Part shown: positions 33,922 to 42,575 of the stretch, piece after piece
Layout: every line of letters starts with the position of its first letter
How positions within the stretch are numbered: the stretch's first letter is position 1
Assembly: GCA_035550515.1 (NCBI GenBank)
Contig: DASZOZ010000126.1
Span: forward strand, 52,199-116,198
Reading direction: 5' to 3'
DNA from: DATARH01 sp035550515
Lineage (GTDB): Bacteria; Pseudomonadota; Alphaproteobacteria; ATCC43930; CGMCC-115725
DNA length: 64,000 nucleotides
The notes under the pieces: generated by a model
The model's database searches: none
What the model was told of the DNA's origin: nothing
The model's input: the letters and a program-made list of their open reading frames with translations, nothing else
Translations under genes and position numbers: made by a program

Positions 33922-34105
33922 GCCGCTCTCCCCTTCGTTCCCGCAGCATGGCCTCGTCACCCGCAACGGGCAATGCCGCGGCGAGAATCGGCGGCCGCGG
34001 TTGCGGCCGCCGCGGCGCCGGAAGAACCACGTTAACCCGCCGGAATTGGCCGAATTCTCGGCGATTCGTTGCCACTTCGGCGCCGAACGCGGAAGTTGTC
34101 GGGCC

Positions 34106-35428
34106 ATGACCGCAGCCGTCACCCGCCTGCCGACGACGACCGTTGACGAAGCACCGCTCACCGAGGGCGGGGCGCGCCAGATCACACCGGCGCGCCTCGT
34201 CGAGGCGATCACCGCGCTGCACGCCGCAGGGCGGCGCTACAGCCGCGAGCGGCAGCCGCTGGAATGGGCGATGCTGCAAAACAACCTGGGCAATGCGCTG
34301 GCCGCGCTGGGCGCGCGGGAGCAGGGCACCGAGCATCTCGAAGAAGCGGTAGCCGCCTATCGCAGCGCGCTCGAAGTCTATACCCGCTCGCGGCAACCGC
34401 TCGAATGGGCGATGACGCAGAACAATCTCGGCGCGGCGCTGCGCAATCTCGGCATTCGCGAGGCAGCCCCGGCGCGGCTGGAAGAGGCGGTCGCGGCCTA
34501 TCAGGAAGCGCTCAAGGAATACCGGCCGGAGCGCGTGCCGCTCGACTGGGCGATGACCCAGCACAATCTCGGCGCCGCGCTGCGCAGCCTCGGCGAGCGC
34601 GAGCCGGGCACCGCGCGGCTGGAGGAGGCGGCCGCCGCCTATCGCCAGGCGCTGCGCGTGCGCACCCGGCAGCGCGCGCCGCTCGACTGGGCGATGACCC
34701 AGGTCAATCTCGCCAATGTGCTGACTGCGCTCGGCGAGCGGGAGACCGGCGGCCGCCGCCTGCGCGAGGCGGTGCTGACCTATCGCGAGGCGCTCAAGGA
34801 GTACCGCCGCGACCGCAGCCGGCTCGACTGGGCGCGCACCATGGGCAATCTCGGCAACGCGCTGTCGAGCCTCGGCGAGCGCGAGAACGAGGCCGGCTGG
34901 CTGCGCGAGGCGGTCACCGCCTATCGCGAGGCGCTGCGCGAATATCCGCGCGAGCGCTGGCCGCTCGACTGGGCGATGACGCAGAACAACCTCGGCAACG
35001 CGTTGGCGCGGCTCGGCGAGCGCGACAACGGCATCGGCCGCATGGACGAGGCGGTGCAATGCTACCGCGACGCCCTCGCCGAATGCACGCGCGAGCGCGC
35101 GCCGATGCAATGGGCGATGACGCAGAACAATCTCGGCGGCGCGCTGCTGCGACTTGGCGAGCGCGCCATGGGCACGGCGGAGTTCGAGGCGGCGGTCGGC
35201 TGCTTCAACGACGCGCTCGGCGTGTTTGTAGCGGCAAGCGCGATCTACTATGTCGAGGTCTGCTGGGAGAACCGCGACCGGGCGCTGGCGCTGCTCGCCG
35301 AGCGGCGGAGCTTTACACCGCAAAACCGGCCGATAACTGTGCCGGCAACGCCGCCGGAGGCAGCGGAGCCCGACATCCCGGCACCGCGCCCCGAGCCGGC
35401 CGAACCGCTGCTATTTAGCGGCCTTTAG
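34106..35428 (+). CDS. Seven-repeat TPR-like protein
   Basis: 440 residues, dominated by seven consecutive repeats of 50 residues beginning near residue 52. Each carries P-x-[DEQ]WAMTQNNLGxAL, then LGER-x-G-x4-LEEAV-x-AYREALKEYxRER. The constant period with no insertions shows expansion by duplication. The family is a TPR variant used for protein-protein contacts; it has no catalytic region. The Pro-rich tail (TPPEAAEPDIPAPRPEPAEP) is unstructured. Its stop lies inside the last codons of the convergent RpfC-like gene (18-base overlap), so antisense transcripts may affect both. Confidence 0.8.
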   Translation: MTAAVTRLPTTTVDEAPLTEGGARQITPARLVEAITALHAAGRRYSRERQPLEWAMLQNNLGNALAALGAREQGTEHLEEAVAAYRSALEVYTRSRQPLEWAMTQNNLGAALRNLGIREAAPARLEEAVAAYQEALKEYRPERVPLDWAMTQHNLGAALRSLGEREPGTARLEEAAAAYRQALRVRTRQRAPLDWAMTQVNLANVLTALGERETGGRRLREAVLTYREALKEYRRDRSRLDWARTMGNLGNALSSLGERENEAGWLREAVTAYREALREYPRERWPLDWAMTQNNLGNALARLGERDNGIGRMDEAVQCYRDALAECTRERAPMQWAMTQNNLGGALLRLGERAMGTAEFEAAVGCFNDALGVFVAASAIYYVEVCWENRDRALALLAERRSFTPQNRPITVPATPPEAAEPDIPAPRPEPAEPLLFSGL

Positions 35429-38398
35429 GTATTCGACCAGCGCGCCGTCGAGCCGCGCCAGTTCGCTCTCCAGCCGGTGCACGAAATCGGCGCCTTGCAG
35501 CCGCAATTTGGCCGGCGTCGGTTCCCGGATGGAGCCCAGGATGTCGCGAATGCGGGTGACGCCGAACACCTCGGTGCTGGCGTGCATCGCCTGCACCGCC
35601 GCCTCGAAAGCCGGCACATCGCCCGCGCCCGCGGCCTGGTCGATATCGGTGACGATGCGCGCCGTGTCGATGCGGAAATTGTCGATCAGCGCCTGCAGCG
35701 CCTCGCCCTCCTCGCCGAGCGGCGCCATGCCGCGATCGGCGGCGACCGCCGCCTCGCCGGCAAAGCGCGGGTGCGAGGCCAGTTCCGTCACCACGCCGCG
35801 CGGCCCGGCATCGGCCGGCTCCGGCGCGTCGAGCGCGGTGGCGAGGGCGCCCAGCAGCCGCCGCGGCTCGACCGGTTTGGGCAGCACGGCGTCGAGGCCC
35901 GCAGCGCCGCCGCGGCGCTCCGCGATGTCCGGGCTGTCGCCGGTGAGCGCGATAATCGGCAATGTCGCGCGCGCCTTGCGGCATTGCCGCGCGGCGCCGT
36001 AATCGGCGCCGGCATAGCCGGTCAGGTCGATCACCAGCGCGTCGATGTCGCGCGTCTCCAACCCCTGGCGGGCGTCGTCGGCATCCTCGGCGAAATGGAC
36101 GATATAGCCGCCCCGCGCCAGGATCGAGCCGAGGATCTTGCGGTTGGCCGGATTGGCGGTGGCGACCAGGATTTGCTGCCGCCGCCGTACCGGCGCCTGG
36201 GCAAACGGCGCCTGGGCAAATGGCGCCTGGGCAAGCGGCGCCCGGGGAGGCGCCGTCCGCGGCGACGCAAAGCCAACCGGCTCCGCCGCGGACGGCGGGG
36301 GTGCGGGACGCGGTGGGTGTGCCGCAGCCGGAACCGGCGCGGCGACCGGCGGGGGCACCGGCTCGTCGATGCCTATCGGCGTCTCCATCGGCTGGGGCGA
36401 CGCCGCCGCGCGGAGCGGCGCGATCTCCTGGAACGGCCGACGGGCCGGCGGCGGCTCGGGTGCCGTCAGCGGCTCGGTCAGGAACCAGTCGGCCGGCTCG
36501 ACACGCAGTGCGTGCAGCGCAGCGCGCAGTGCGGCATGGGTAAAGGGTGCCGGCAGCACGCCGTCCAGATCGCCGTCGGCCAGGCCGATGACGCTGTCGA
36601 TGCGCGCCTCGTCGGCGATAAAGAGCAGGTAAGGCGGGTCCGACGCGTGTTCCTCGGTCGCGCGATGCGCCCAGCTCAGCCCTTGCAGCACGTCGCCGCG
36701 TCCGTCGACGACCATGACGCCGCGGCGCGGCCCGCCGTCAAAGCCGGCGAGATACTGCAGCGCCGCATCGCCGGCGCCGATCCAGCGCGGATCGGCGCGC
36801 CAGGCTTCGAGCGGCTCGATCAGCTCGCCGACGAATTCCGCATCCTTGGTCACGATCAGCACCGGCAGCTCGGCCAAATCGAGCGGCAGGGCGAGCGAGG
36901 CCTGGTCGACCGCAAAGGGCAGCTCGACGGTCAGCGACAACCCGCGCCGCGGATCGCTGTCGGCGGCGAGCCGGCCGCCCATCAGGCCGGCCAGCCGGTG
37001 GGCGACCGCCAGCCCGAGATGACGGCTGTCGTCGTCGAATTCCTCCGCTTCGCCGGCGGTCTCCAGCCGGCGATCGGCAAAACCGCTGGCGACCGTCAGC
37101 CGCAGGACGATTTTGTCTTCGGCGAGCGCCGCCGCGGCGAAATCGACCCGCAGCCGGGCCTTGTCCACCTGGCGGATCGCGTTCGTCACGAGGCAGATCA
37201 GGATCTGGCGAAACTGGTGCGGCCAGCCGCGCAGCTGATAGGGCAGCCGCGGGTCGATGCGCAGCGCCAGCGTGACGCCCCGCTCCGCCGCCGGGGCGCG
37301 CAGCGCCGAAATCGCCCCGTTGGCCAGGCGGTGCAGATCGAACGAGCGGGTCTCCGGCGCGAAGCTGCCGTCGTCGATCTTGACGTAATTGAGCATGTCG
37401 TCGAGCTGCTGCAGCATCGCGCGCGCGTTCAGCCGGGTGCGCGCGAGCATGTCCCGCAGCTCCGGGTCGAGCGCCTCGCGGTCGAGCGTGCTGCCCATCC
37501 GCGCGACGGCGCGCAGCGGACCGCGCAGATCGTCGCCGAGCACCGCCAGGAACCGGTTCTTCGCCGCGTTCGCCGCTTCCGCCGCGGTCTTCGCCGCCGT
37601 CAGCCGATGCAGCACGGCGCCGACATAGGCCGGCAGCAGCGCCATCGCCGCGAGCATGCCGCCAGCGAGCAGCGGGCGGTCCCACCAGAAGGACGTCGCC
37701 AACACCACCGCGGCAAAAGCCGCCAGTTCCAGGACGATCGTCACGACCAGCGCCCTGACCCCGTGGTGCTCGCCATTGGCGATGGCGATATAGCAATAGA
37801 CGACCGCCAGCGCGGCGGTCAGCCCGTCGCCGGCGGCGAGCAGGATCGACAGCAGGGTCACGTCGGAAATCAGCGCCGCGTAGCGGCGCAACGCGGAACG
37901 CTGCGGCTCCAGCACGATATTGAGGAGAAAGAGCCACGCAGCGGCAAGGTTGAGCGAACCGATCAGCAGGCAGGGACCGATCGCCGGATCGCCGGGCAGC
38001 GCGGCCAGCAGCCCGAAGACGTAGGCGAGGATCAGCGCGGCGAGCAGAACGCGGGCGATGGTCTGGCGGCATTCGCCGCCAAGCTGGTCGCGCAGCCGGG
38101 CGACGACCGCATCGAACCCGCGCAGCGCGACCGCAAAGCCGACCAGCGCGGGCGCGAACAGCAGCGCCGCGACCAGCACCATCCCGGTCCGCGGCGCGCC
38201 CAGCATCGACAAACCGCCCGGCAGCGCAGCGAGTCCGATCGGCGGCAACACGCCCGCGGCAACCAACGCCAGAGCGACAACGCGCGGCGAACCGATGAGC
38301 GGGCCGGGAAAATGCGGCCATCGCCATGGCCGCGCTGCGGCCTCACCGCCAGAAACGTCCGGGGACTGATCAGGCGATGGGTCGGGCACGCTGACCAC
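35411..38398 (-). CDS. RpfC-like hybrid sensor with altered kinase and receiver sites, ending in Hpt
   Basis: 995 residues: membrane domain ~40-265 resembling RpfC (LPAYVGAVLHRLTAAKTAAE), DHp ~280-340, ATPase ~345-490, an inactive receiver-like region ~510-630, Pro/Ala linker, second receiver ~735-855, Hpt ~890-995. The H-box AKNRFLAVLGDDLRGPL has Asp289 where kinases have His (SHEIRTPL). The ATPase keeps an Asn (CLVTNAIRQ) but not the DxGxG box (VASGFADRR). The second receiver keeps the Asp (ALVIDLTGY) and Lys (LPKPV) but its acid pair is TA (ILVATANPANRKIL). The Hpt His is present (QAMHASTEVFG). So it could accept and pass phosphate from another kinase but not start it. Confidence 0.82.
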   Translation of the reverse strand: MVSVPDPSPDQSPDVSGGEAAARPWRWPHFPGPLIGSPRVVALALVAAGVLPPIGLAALPGGLSMLGAPRTGMVLVAALLFAPALVGFAVALRGFDAVVARLRDQLGGECRQTIARVLLAALILAYVFGLLAALPGDPAIGPCLLIGSLNLAAAWLFLLNIVLEPQRSALRRYAALISDVTLLSILLAAGDGLTAALAVVYCYIAIANGEHHGVRALVVTIVLELAAFAAVVLATSFWWDRPLLAGGMLAAMALLPAYVGAVLHRLTAAKTAAEAANAAKNRFLAVLGDDLRGPLRAVARMGSTLDREALDPELRDMLARTRLNARAMLQQLDDMLNYVKIDDGSFAPETRSFDLHRLANGAISALRAPAAERGVTLALRIDPRLPYQLRGWPHQFRQILICLVTNAIRQVDKARLRVDFAAAALAEDKIVLRLTVASGFADRRLETAGEAEEFDDDSRHLGLAVAHRLAGLMGGRLAADSDPRRGLSLTVELPFAVDQASLALPLDLAELPVLIVTKDAEFVGELIEPLEAWRADPRWIGAGDAALQYLAGFDGGPRRGVMVVDGRGDVLQGLSWAHRATEEHASDPPYLLFIADEARIDSVIGLADGDLDGVLPAPFTHAALRAALHALRVEPADWFLTEPLTAPEPPPARRPFQEIAPLRAAASPQPMETPIGIDEPVPPPVAAPVPAAAHPPRPAPPPSAAEPVGFASPRTAPPRAPLAQAPFAQAPFAQAPVRRRQQILVATANPANRKILGSILARGGYIVHFAEDADDARQGLETRDIDALVIDLTGYAGADYGAARQCRKARATLPIIALTGDSPDIAERRGGAAGLDAVLPKPVEPRRLLGALATALDAPEPADAGPRGVVTELASHPRFAGEAAVAADRGMAPLGEEGEALQALIDNFRIDTARIVTDIDQAAGAGDVPAFEAAVQAMHASTEVFGVTRIRDILGSIREPTPAKLRLQGADFVHRLESELARLDGALVEYLKAAK

Positions 38399-38623
38399 GT
38401 CGCATTCCCCGCAGCGGAGCCTTTGTCTCGATGGCGCGCGATTCTATACGAAGCCTCACGCGACGGCGATTTTCCCACTGCCGGGTCTCGCCCGATCGCC
38501 GGTGAGAACCAAGCCGACTCAGCAGCTTGGATGCCAAATAGCCGAACCCGGCGGCTGCATTGCGCGCCGCGATGCGAGCGTGATGGGCGAATCGGCCGTG
38601 AGGCATGGCGGGCGGCAAGGCGG

Positions 38624-39685
38624 CTACGGCATCACCAGCATGCCGACGCGCAGCACCGAGGCGATGCTCGGATCGCTGATCGGGATCTGCTCCTCCGGAT
38701 TGTACATCTTCAGCATCAGCGGCCCGATGCCGTCGCCGATCACCACCGCGGCGTCGGCCGTCCCGTCCTGGCGGGTGAGAAAGACGATGTCGCCGATCGC
38801 CGCCGGCACCGACGGATCGACATAGGCGAGCGCACCGGGGCGCAGCAGCACCCCCAGGCGCTGCGAGTAGTTGCGGACGAGAAACCCCGTCTCGCTGGGG
38901 CGCAGCAGCTCGTCGAGCGGCATCTGCTCGACGCCCGCCTCACGATCGAGCGCGAAGCGGTGCAGCCCGTCATCGCCGACCTTCATCCGCCCGCACACCG
39001 GCAGCGACACCGGCTCGCCCGGCGCCGCGGCGGCGTAGCGGATGCTGCGTTGGAACGCATATCGCTCCAGCGCGCCGAGCCGGCTCCATCTGCCGCTGTC
39101 CTTGAGCAGCGAACGCGGCACGCGCGGCAAGAGCTGCTCGATCGGAACGCCGTTCTTGAGCTGCTCGAGGTTCTCGGCGATGCGCCGTTCGAACAGGCCG
39201 GCCAGCTCGTCCGCCGATAGGCCGTAAAGCCGGGCGATCTTGTCGATCTCGTCGCCCTGGATCATCCGGCTGGCCATTTCCATCCGGTGATAGACCGAGA
39301 GCGTCATGCCGATCGCGTCGGCGACCTGCTGCATGGTCTTGCCGTGCTTCTTGCGCAACTGCGCGAGCACATAGCCCGCCGCCGCGGCGCCGCTGGCGAT
39401 GCTGCTGCCGACCACCTCCTGCTGGGCGCGCTGCCAGCGCTTCACCCCTTCGGCCGGGTCGCGACCGCTGACCACCGGGATCTCCTCCGGCCGGCAGCGC
39501 AGGATCGCGGCCAGGTTGGCGAGCTGCAAATTTGTCAAGCGGCGCTCACCGCTTTCCATTTTCGACACGGCCGATTCGCCGACGGGTGGGTCCATCATGC
39601 GCCCGACCTGCGCCTGCGTCATCCGACGCCGCAACCTTAAATCTCTGATATTGTTGGGAAAGACGATTTCAGATCGAGCTCGCAC
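38624..39685 (-). CDS. XRE regulator with two helix-turn-helix domains and S24-like C-terminus
   Basis: 353 residues. HTH1 ~10-60 (IRDLRLRRRMTQAQVGRMMD; ESAVSKMESGERRLT), HTH2 ~105-160 (LRKKHGKTMQQVADAIGMTL; SVYHRMEMASR), then an S24/LexA-like beta domain ~255-353 (GFLVRNYSQRLGVLLRPGAL; DIVFLTRQDG). The serine of the S24 dyad has a counterpart in NYSQ, but no lysine is evident where the partner is expected, so self-cleavage is doubtful; it may bind a ligand instead. GTG 39685 is chosen for its GGAGGGAGAG site. It is 225 bases from the RpfC-like gene on the same strand. Confidence 0.75.
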   Translation of the reverse strand: MRARSEIVFPNNIRDLRLRRRMTQAQVGRMMDPPVGESAVSKMESGERRLTNLQLANLAAILRCRPEEIPVVSGRDPAEGVKRWQRAQQEVVGSSIASGAAAAGYVLAQLRKKHGKTMQQVADAIGMTLSVYHRMEMASRMIQGDEIDKIARLYGLSADELAGLFERRIAENLEQLKNGVPIEQLLPRVPRSLLKDSGRWSRLGALERYAFQRSIRYAAAAPGEPVSLPVCGRMKVGDDGLHRFALDREAGVEQMPLDELLRPSETGFLVRNYSQRLGVLLRPGALAYVDPSVPAAIGDIVFLTRQDGTADAAVVIGDGIGPLMLKMYNPEEQIPISDPSIASVLRVGMLVMP

Positions 39686-39880
39686 CTCTCCCTCCGTATG
39701 GCAACATTGAAAATTTCCCGGTTATCGTCAAGCTGTCACGCGCGGGGAATCGGATTCGGGCATCCTGATTCGCTGGGTTCCGCGCCGGTCCTAGCCGGCG
39801 ACGGAAAGACGGTGGATACGGGCGGAGCCGCTGGGGAAGACGCCGCGGGGGAAGACGGTCGGGTGCGGAACACAACAAGG

Positions 39881-40108
39881 ATGCGGCCGGTCATATGCAG
39901 ACCGCGATGCCGTCCGGAAACGGCGGCGCCGCGCTTCGGCCGTGCCGAATGCCTCGAGCAGCTCCTCGAAGCCGTTGTCGACATCGCCGACCGCGACGAC
40001 ATCCACCAGGCCGCCGAGCGTCTCGCCCGGGTGCAGGAATGGATCAGGCGGGAGGCCGAGGCGGCCGCCGCCGACCCGATCTTCGCCGCGCTGCGGCTTG
40101 CTTCCTGA
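39881..40108 (+). CDS. Small helical protein, tentative
   Basis: 75 residues ending in an amphipathic helix: LEQLLEAVVDIADRDDIHQA followed by AERLARVQEWIRREAEAAAA. The start ATG has only AAGG close by. It is the only plus-strand candidate in a stretch between the XRE gene and the flagellar cluster, where a competing minus-strand frame has no protein-like composition. Family unknown. Bases 39686-39880 hold only the XRE leader and no further gene. Confidence 0.35.
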   Translation: MRPVICRPRCRPETAAPRFGRAECLEQLLEAVVDIADRDDIHQAAERLARVQEWIRREAEAAAADPIFAALRLAS

Positions 40109-40125
40109 AAAAGGCGGCGACAGCG

Positions 40126-40467
40126 TCATTGAACCTGCCCCGCAGTGCCGAGCTGGGCTTCCAGCTCGACGAATTTCTGGGCGATCGATTGCGGGTTCGC
40201 CTGATAGGCGCCTGACGCGATCGCCTGCTGCAACTCGCTGACCTTGGTCTGGTCGATGCCCGGCGTGTTGCTCGCCGCGTCGAGGATCGTTTGCAGCAGC
40301 GCTTCGGTTTGCCCGACATTCGCGTCGTCGACCGCCGGCGCGACGGCAGACGCCGCCGCGGCCGCGCTCGCGGCGGTGTCGGTAGCCGCCGTCCCGGCCG
40401 TGCCGGCGGTCGTCGCCGCGGGCGTGACCGGGTCGGGCGTGCTCACCCCTCGGATCGGATCAGGCAT
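40126..40467 (-). CDS. flgM: Flagellar anti-sigma-28 factor FlgM
   Basis: 113 residues. The first ~50 are Ala/Thr low complexity, then the conserved FlgM core: TILDAASNTPGIDQTKVSEL followed by QQAIASGAYQANPQSIAQKF, the region that binds FliA. FlgM keeps sigma-28 silent until it is exported through the finished hook. It overlaps the fliS stop by 8 bases and is the last gene of the 59283-40126 leftward array. Confidence 0.85.
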   Translation of the reverse strand: MPDPIRGVSTPDPVTPAATTAGTAGTAATDTAASAAAAASAVAPAVDDANVGQTEALLQTILDAASNTPGIDQTKVSELQQAIASGAYQANPQSIAQKFVELEAQLGTAGQVQ

Positions 40468-40903
40468 AATCGCGTCTCCCGCTCGGCTCGGCGTCGTCGG
40501 AGCCGCCCTCCTCCCAGTCCGTCTTGTCCGGGAAGATCGTGCGCCAAGTCGCGGCGAGTTCGTCGAGCGCAGCCCGCGCGGCTTGGACCGCTTCGCTGTC
40601 GTCCCCGGCATTGCCCTTGAGGATGGCGGCCAGGACATATTGATACACGCTCGCGAGGCACTCGCTCAACGCGCCTGGCGCGGCGCCGGACAAGCCGAGC
40701 ATGAATTCGACCACCCGCGCCGCCGAGGCCAGCGCGGTTGCCTTTTCGACGCGCTCGCCCGCGGCGATCGCGGCTTCGGCCCGCAACAGCAAGGTGCGCG
40801 CGGCGTCGAGCGCCATCTTCATGAAATCCTCGGGCGCCGCGCCGATACCCTCGATCGCCCGATAAGCCGCCGCAGCGCCGCCTCTTTGCCGCATGCCGAT
40901 CAC
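40460..40903 (-). CDS. fliS: Flagellin export chaperone FliS
   Basis: 147 residues, all-helical: AAYRAIEGIGAAPEDFMKMA followed by LDAARTLLLRAEAAIAAGER, then ARVVEFMLGLSGAAPGALSE and LASVYQYVLAAILKGNA, corresponding to the FliS helices that wrap the flagellin C-terminus. It delays flagellin polymerisation in the cytoplasm. GTG 40903 has AGGAGA six bases upstream; a TTG five codons earlier overlaps the fliD stop but has no site. The C-terminal tail is acidic. Between fliD and flgM, as in many flagellar loci. Confidence 0.85.
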   Translation of the reverse strand: MIGMRQRGGAAAAYRAIEGIGAAPEDFMKMALDAARTLLLRAEAAIAAGERVEKATALASAARVVEFMLGLSGAAPGALSECLASVYQYVLAAILKGNAGDDSEAVQAARAALDELAATWRTIFPDKTDWEEGGSDDAEPSGRRDYA

Positions 40904-40914
40904 GGTGCGTCTCC

Positions 40915-42498
40915 TCAACCCGAAGTTTGCTTGAAATACGCCGACAGAAAGCTGCTGACCGTGGTCAGCTGATTGAGCGTGGCCTGCGCCGCGCTGAATT
41001 GCTTGGTGAGCGCCTGGGTCTGGGCTGTCGCCTCGGCTTGCAGCGCCGCGATCTGCTTATCCATCGCGGCAATCGAGGTGTTGAGGCCGCCGATATGGCC
41101 GACAATGGTGCCCGAGCCGCTGGCAAGCGCGGCGTTGACGACGCTCGACAGGCTGCCGAACAGGCCCTGGCTGATCGTCACGCTGCCCAGGCTGCCGGTG
41201 ACCCCCGGCTGGATCTGCAACGACAGCCCTTTGAGCGAGCCCGGCGCGGTCACGGTCAGAACGCCGCCGGTGCCGCTCGCCGCGAGGCCGTTGATCGTGC
41301 CGGCAACGACCCCGTTGGCGTTGCTGGTCACGTTGACGGCGTAGGTGCCGGGGGGCGCCGACGCAATCCCGGCGACCGCGACGTTCGGGTTGTTCGCGAC
41401 GCCGAGCGCGCCGAGCAGCGAGGCAACCGCCGCATAATTGGTCTGCGCCGCGCTCTCGAACGCGTCGTTGTCGAGCGAGATCGTGCCGCCGCTGGTGATC
41501 TGGAAGCCGACCGAACTCAGCGAATTGAACGACGAGGCCCCCGCGGCGCTGCCGACGCCGATCTGGGCGGTGAGGGCGTTGAGCAGGCTTTGGCGCAACT
41601 GCTCGACGCCGACATCGCCGAGCAGCGGTCCCGCGCCGGCCGAGGGCGAAAAGGCGCTTTGCTGGCTGATGGTCGCGAGCGTCTGGTTCAGCGCCTGCAC
41701 GACGCCCTGGGCGGCGGCGTCGAGCGCGCCGGTGCTCTGGCTGACCGTCACCGTCGCCGCGCCGGCCTCGGCCAGGGTCAGCGTAAGGCCGGGGACCACG
41801 CCGGTGATGGTGTTCGAGCCGCTGGTGATCGAGATGCCGTTGAGCGAGAACCCGGCGTTGGCGGCGCTTTGGGTCACCGACAGGCCGCCGGAGACACCGG
41901 TGTGATAGCTCAAGCCGGCGAGCCCGCCGGTGCCGCTGACGGTGAAGGCATTGGCGGCGCCGGAGCTGTCGCCGGTCAACAGGAGGCGATAGGTGGAGCC
42001 GTCGAACAAGACGCTCGCCGTCACCCCGGTATTGGCCTGGTCGATCGCCGCGGCAATCGCCGACAGGGTCGACGAACCGCTGGTGATATTGACGGTGACG
42101 GCGCTGCCGCTGCCGATTTGGATGGAGATCGACCCGGAACCGAGGCTGGCGCTGGCGCTCGCCGAGCCCGACGAGATCAGCGTCTCGGCCGTGGCGAGAT
42201 GGATTCCGGTCAACGAATACGTGCCGACCGGCGCGTCGTTGGTGACCGCGGCGGAGACGATGCTGCCGGGCGTGCTCGATACGGTGCGCTGCGTCAGCGT
42301 ATCGATATTGGCGAGATCGCCCAGCGCCGATTGCAGACCCGACAGCGCGCTTTGAATTTTCCCCAGCGCGGAAATCTGCGCCTTCATGGGGACTTCCTGA
42401 GTCTGCAGCGTCGCGGCCGGCAACTGGTTGGCGGCGCTCGCCTGCTGGATCAGCTGGCTGATCTGGTCGGAGCTCAGGAGGTTGGTAACGGTCGCCAT
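40915..42498 (-). CDS. fliD: Flagellar filament cap FliD (HAP2)
   Basis: 527 residues. N-terminal export/coiled part (IQQASAANQLPAATLQTQEV; IQSALSGLQSALGDLANIDT), a middle of Ser/Gly/Val-rich beta repeats with two domain-like copies (TGVTASVLFDGSTYRLLLTG), and the C-terminal coiled coil AAMDKQIAALQAEATAQTQA followed by LTKQFSAAQATLNQLTTVSSF. It caps the growing filament. ATG 42498 follows AGGAG. Located directly downstream of flagellin beyond a strong hairpin. Confidence 0.88.
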   Translation of the reverse strand: MATVTNLLSSDQISQLIQQASAANQLPAATLQTQEVPMKAQISALGKIQSALSGLQSALGDLANIDTLTQRTVSSTPGSIVSAAVTNDAPVGTYSLTGIHLATAETLISSGSASASASLGSGSISIQIGSGSAVTVNITSGSSTLSAIAAAIDQANTGVTASVLFDGSTYRLLLTGDSSGAANAFTVSGTGGLAGLSYHTGVSGGLSVTQSAANAGFSLNGISITSGSNTITGVVPGLTLTLAEAGAATVTVSQSTGALDAAAQGVVQALNQTLATISQQSAFSPSAGAGPLLGDVGVEQLRQSLLNALTAQIGVGSAAGASSFNSLSSVGFQITSGGTISLDNDAFESAAQTNYAAVASLLGALGVANNPNVAVAGIASAPPGTYAVNVTSNANGVVAGTINGLAASGTGGVLTVTAPGSLKGLSLQIQPGVTGSLGSVTISQGLFGSLSSVVNAALASGSGTIVGHIGGLNTSIAAMDKQIAALQAEATAQTQALTKQFSAAQATLNQLTTVSSFLSAYFKQTSG

Positions 42499-42527
42499 AG
42501 ACTTCTAGGTCCGACTCCTGTGCCGAG

Positions 42528-42558
42528 ACCCGTCCCCGCCGGATGAGCGGGGACGGGT
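42528..42558 (-). terminator. 12-bp hairpin between flagellin and fliD
   Basis: ACCCGTCCCCGC (42528-42539), 7-base loop, GCGGGGACGGGT (42547-42558): a perfect 12-bp stem 17 bases past the flagellin stop. No T-run follows on the minus strand, so it may limit read-through or protect the 3' end of the flagellin message, giving flagellin much higher mRNA than fliD. Confidence 0.7.
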
Positions 42559-42575
42559 TGCCTCCGGCGTCCTTG

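Noticed and set aside
35477..39220. 1247-codon plus-strand frame opposite the RpfC-like and XRE genes
   Set aside because: Antisense to recognisable domains, no protein family and biased composition; likewise 48200-51772 opposite flgL/flgK and 45542-48169 opposite the fusion transferase.
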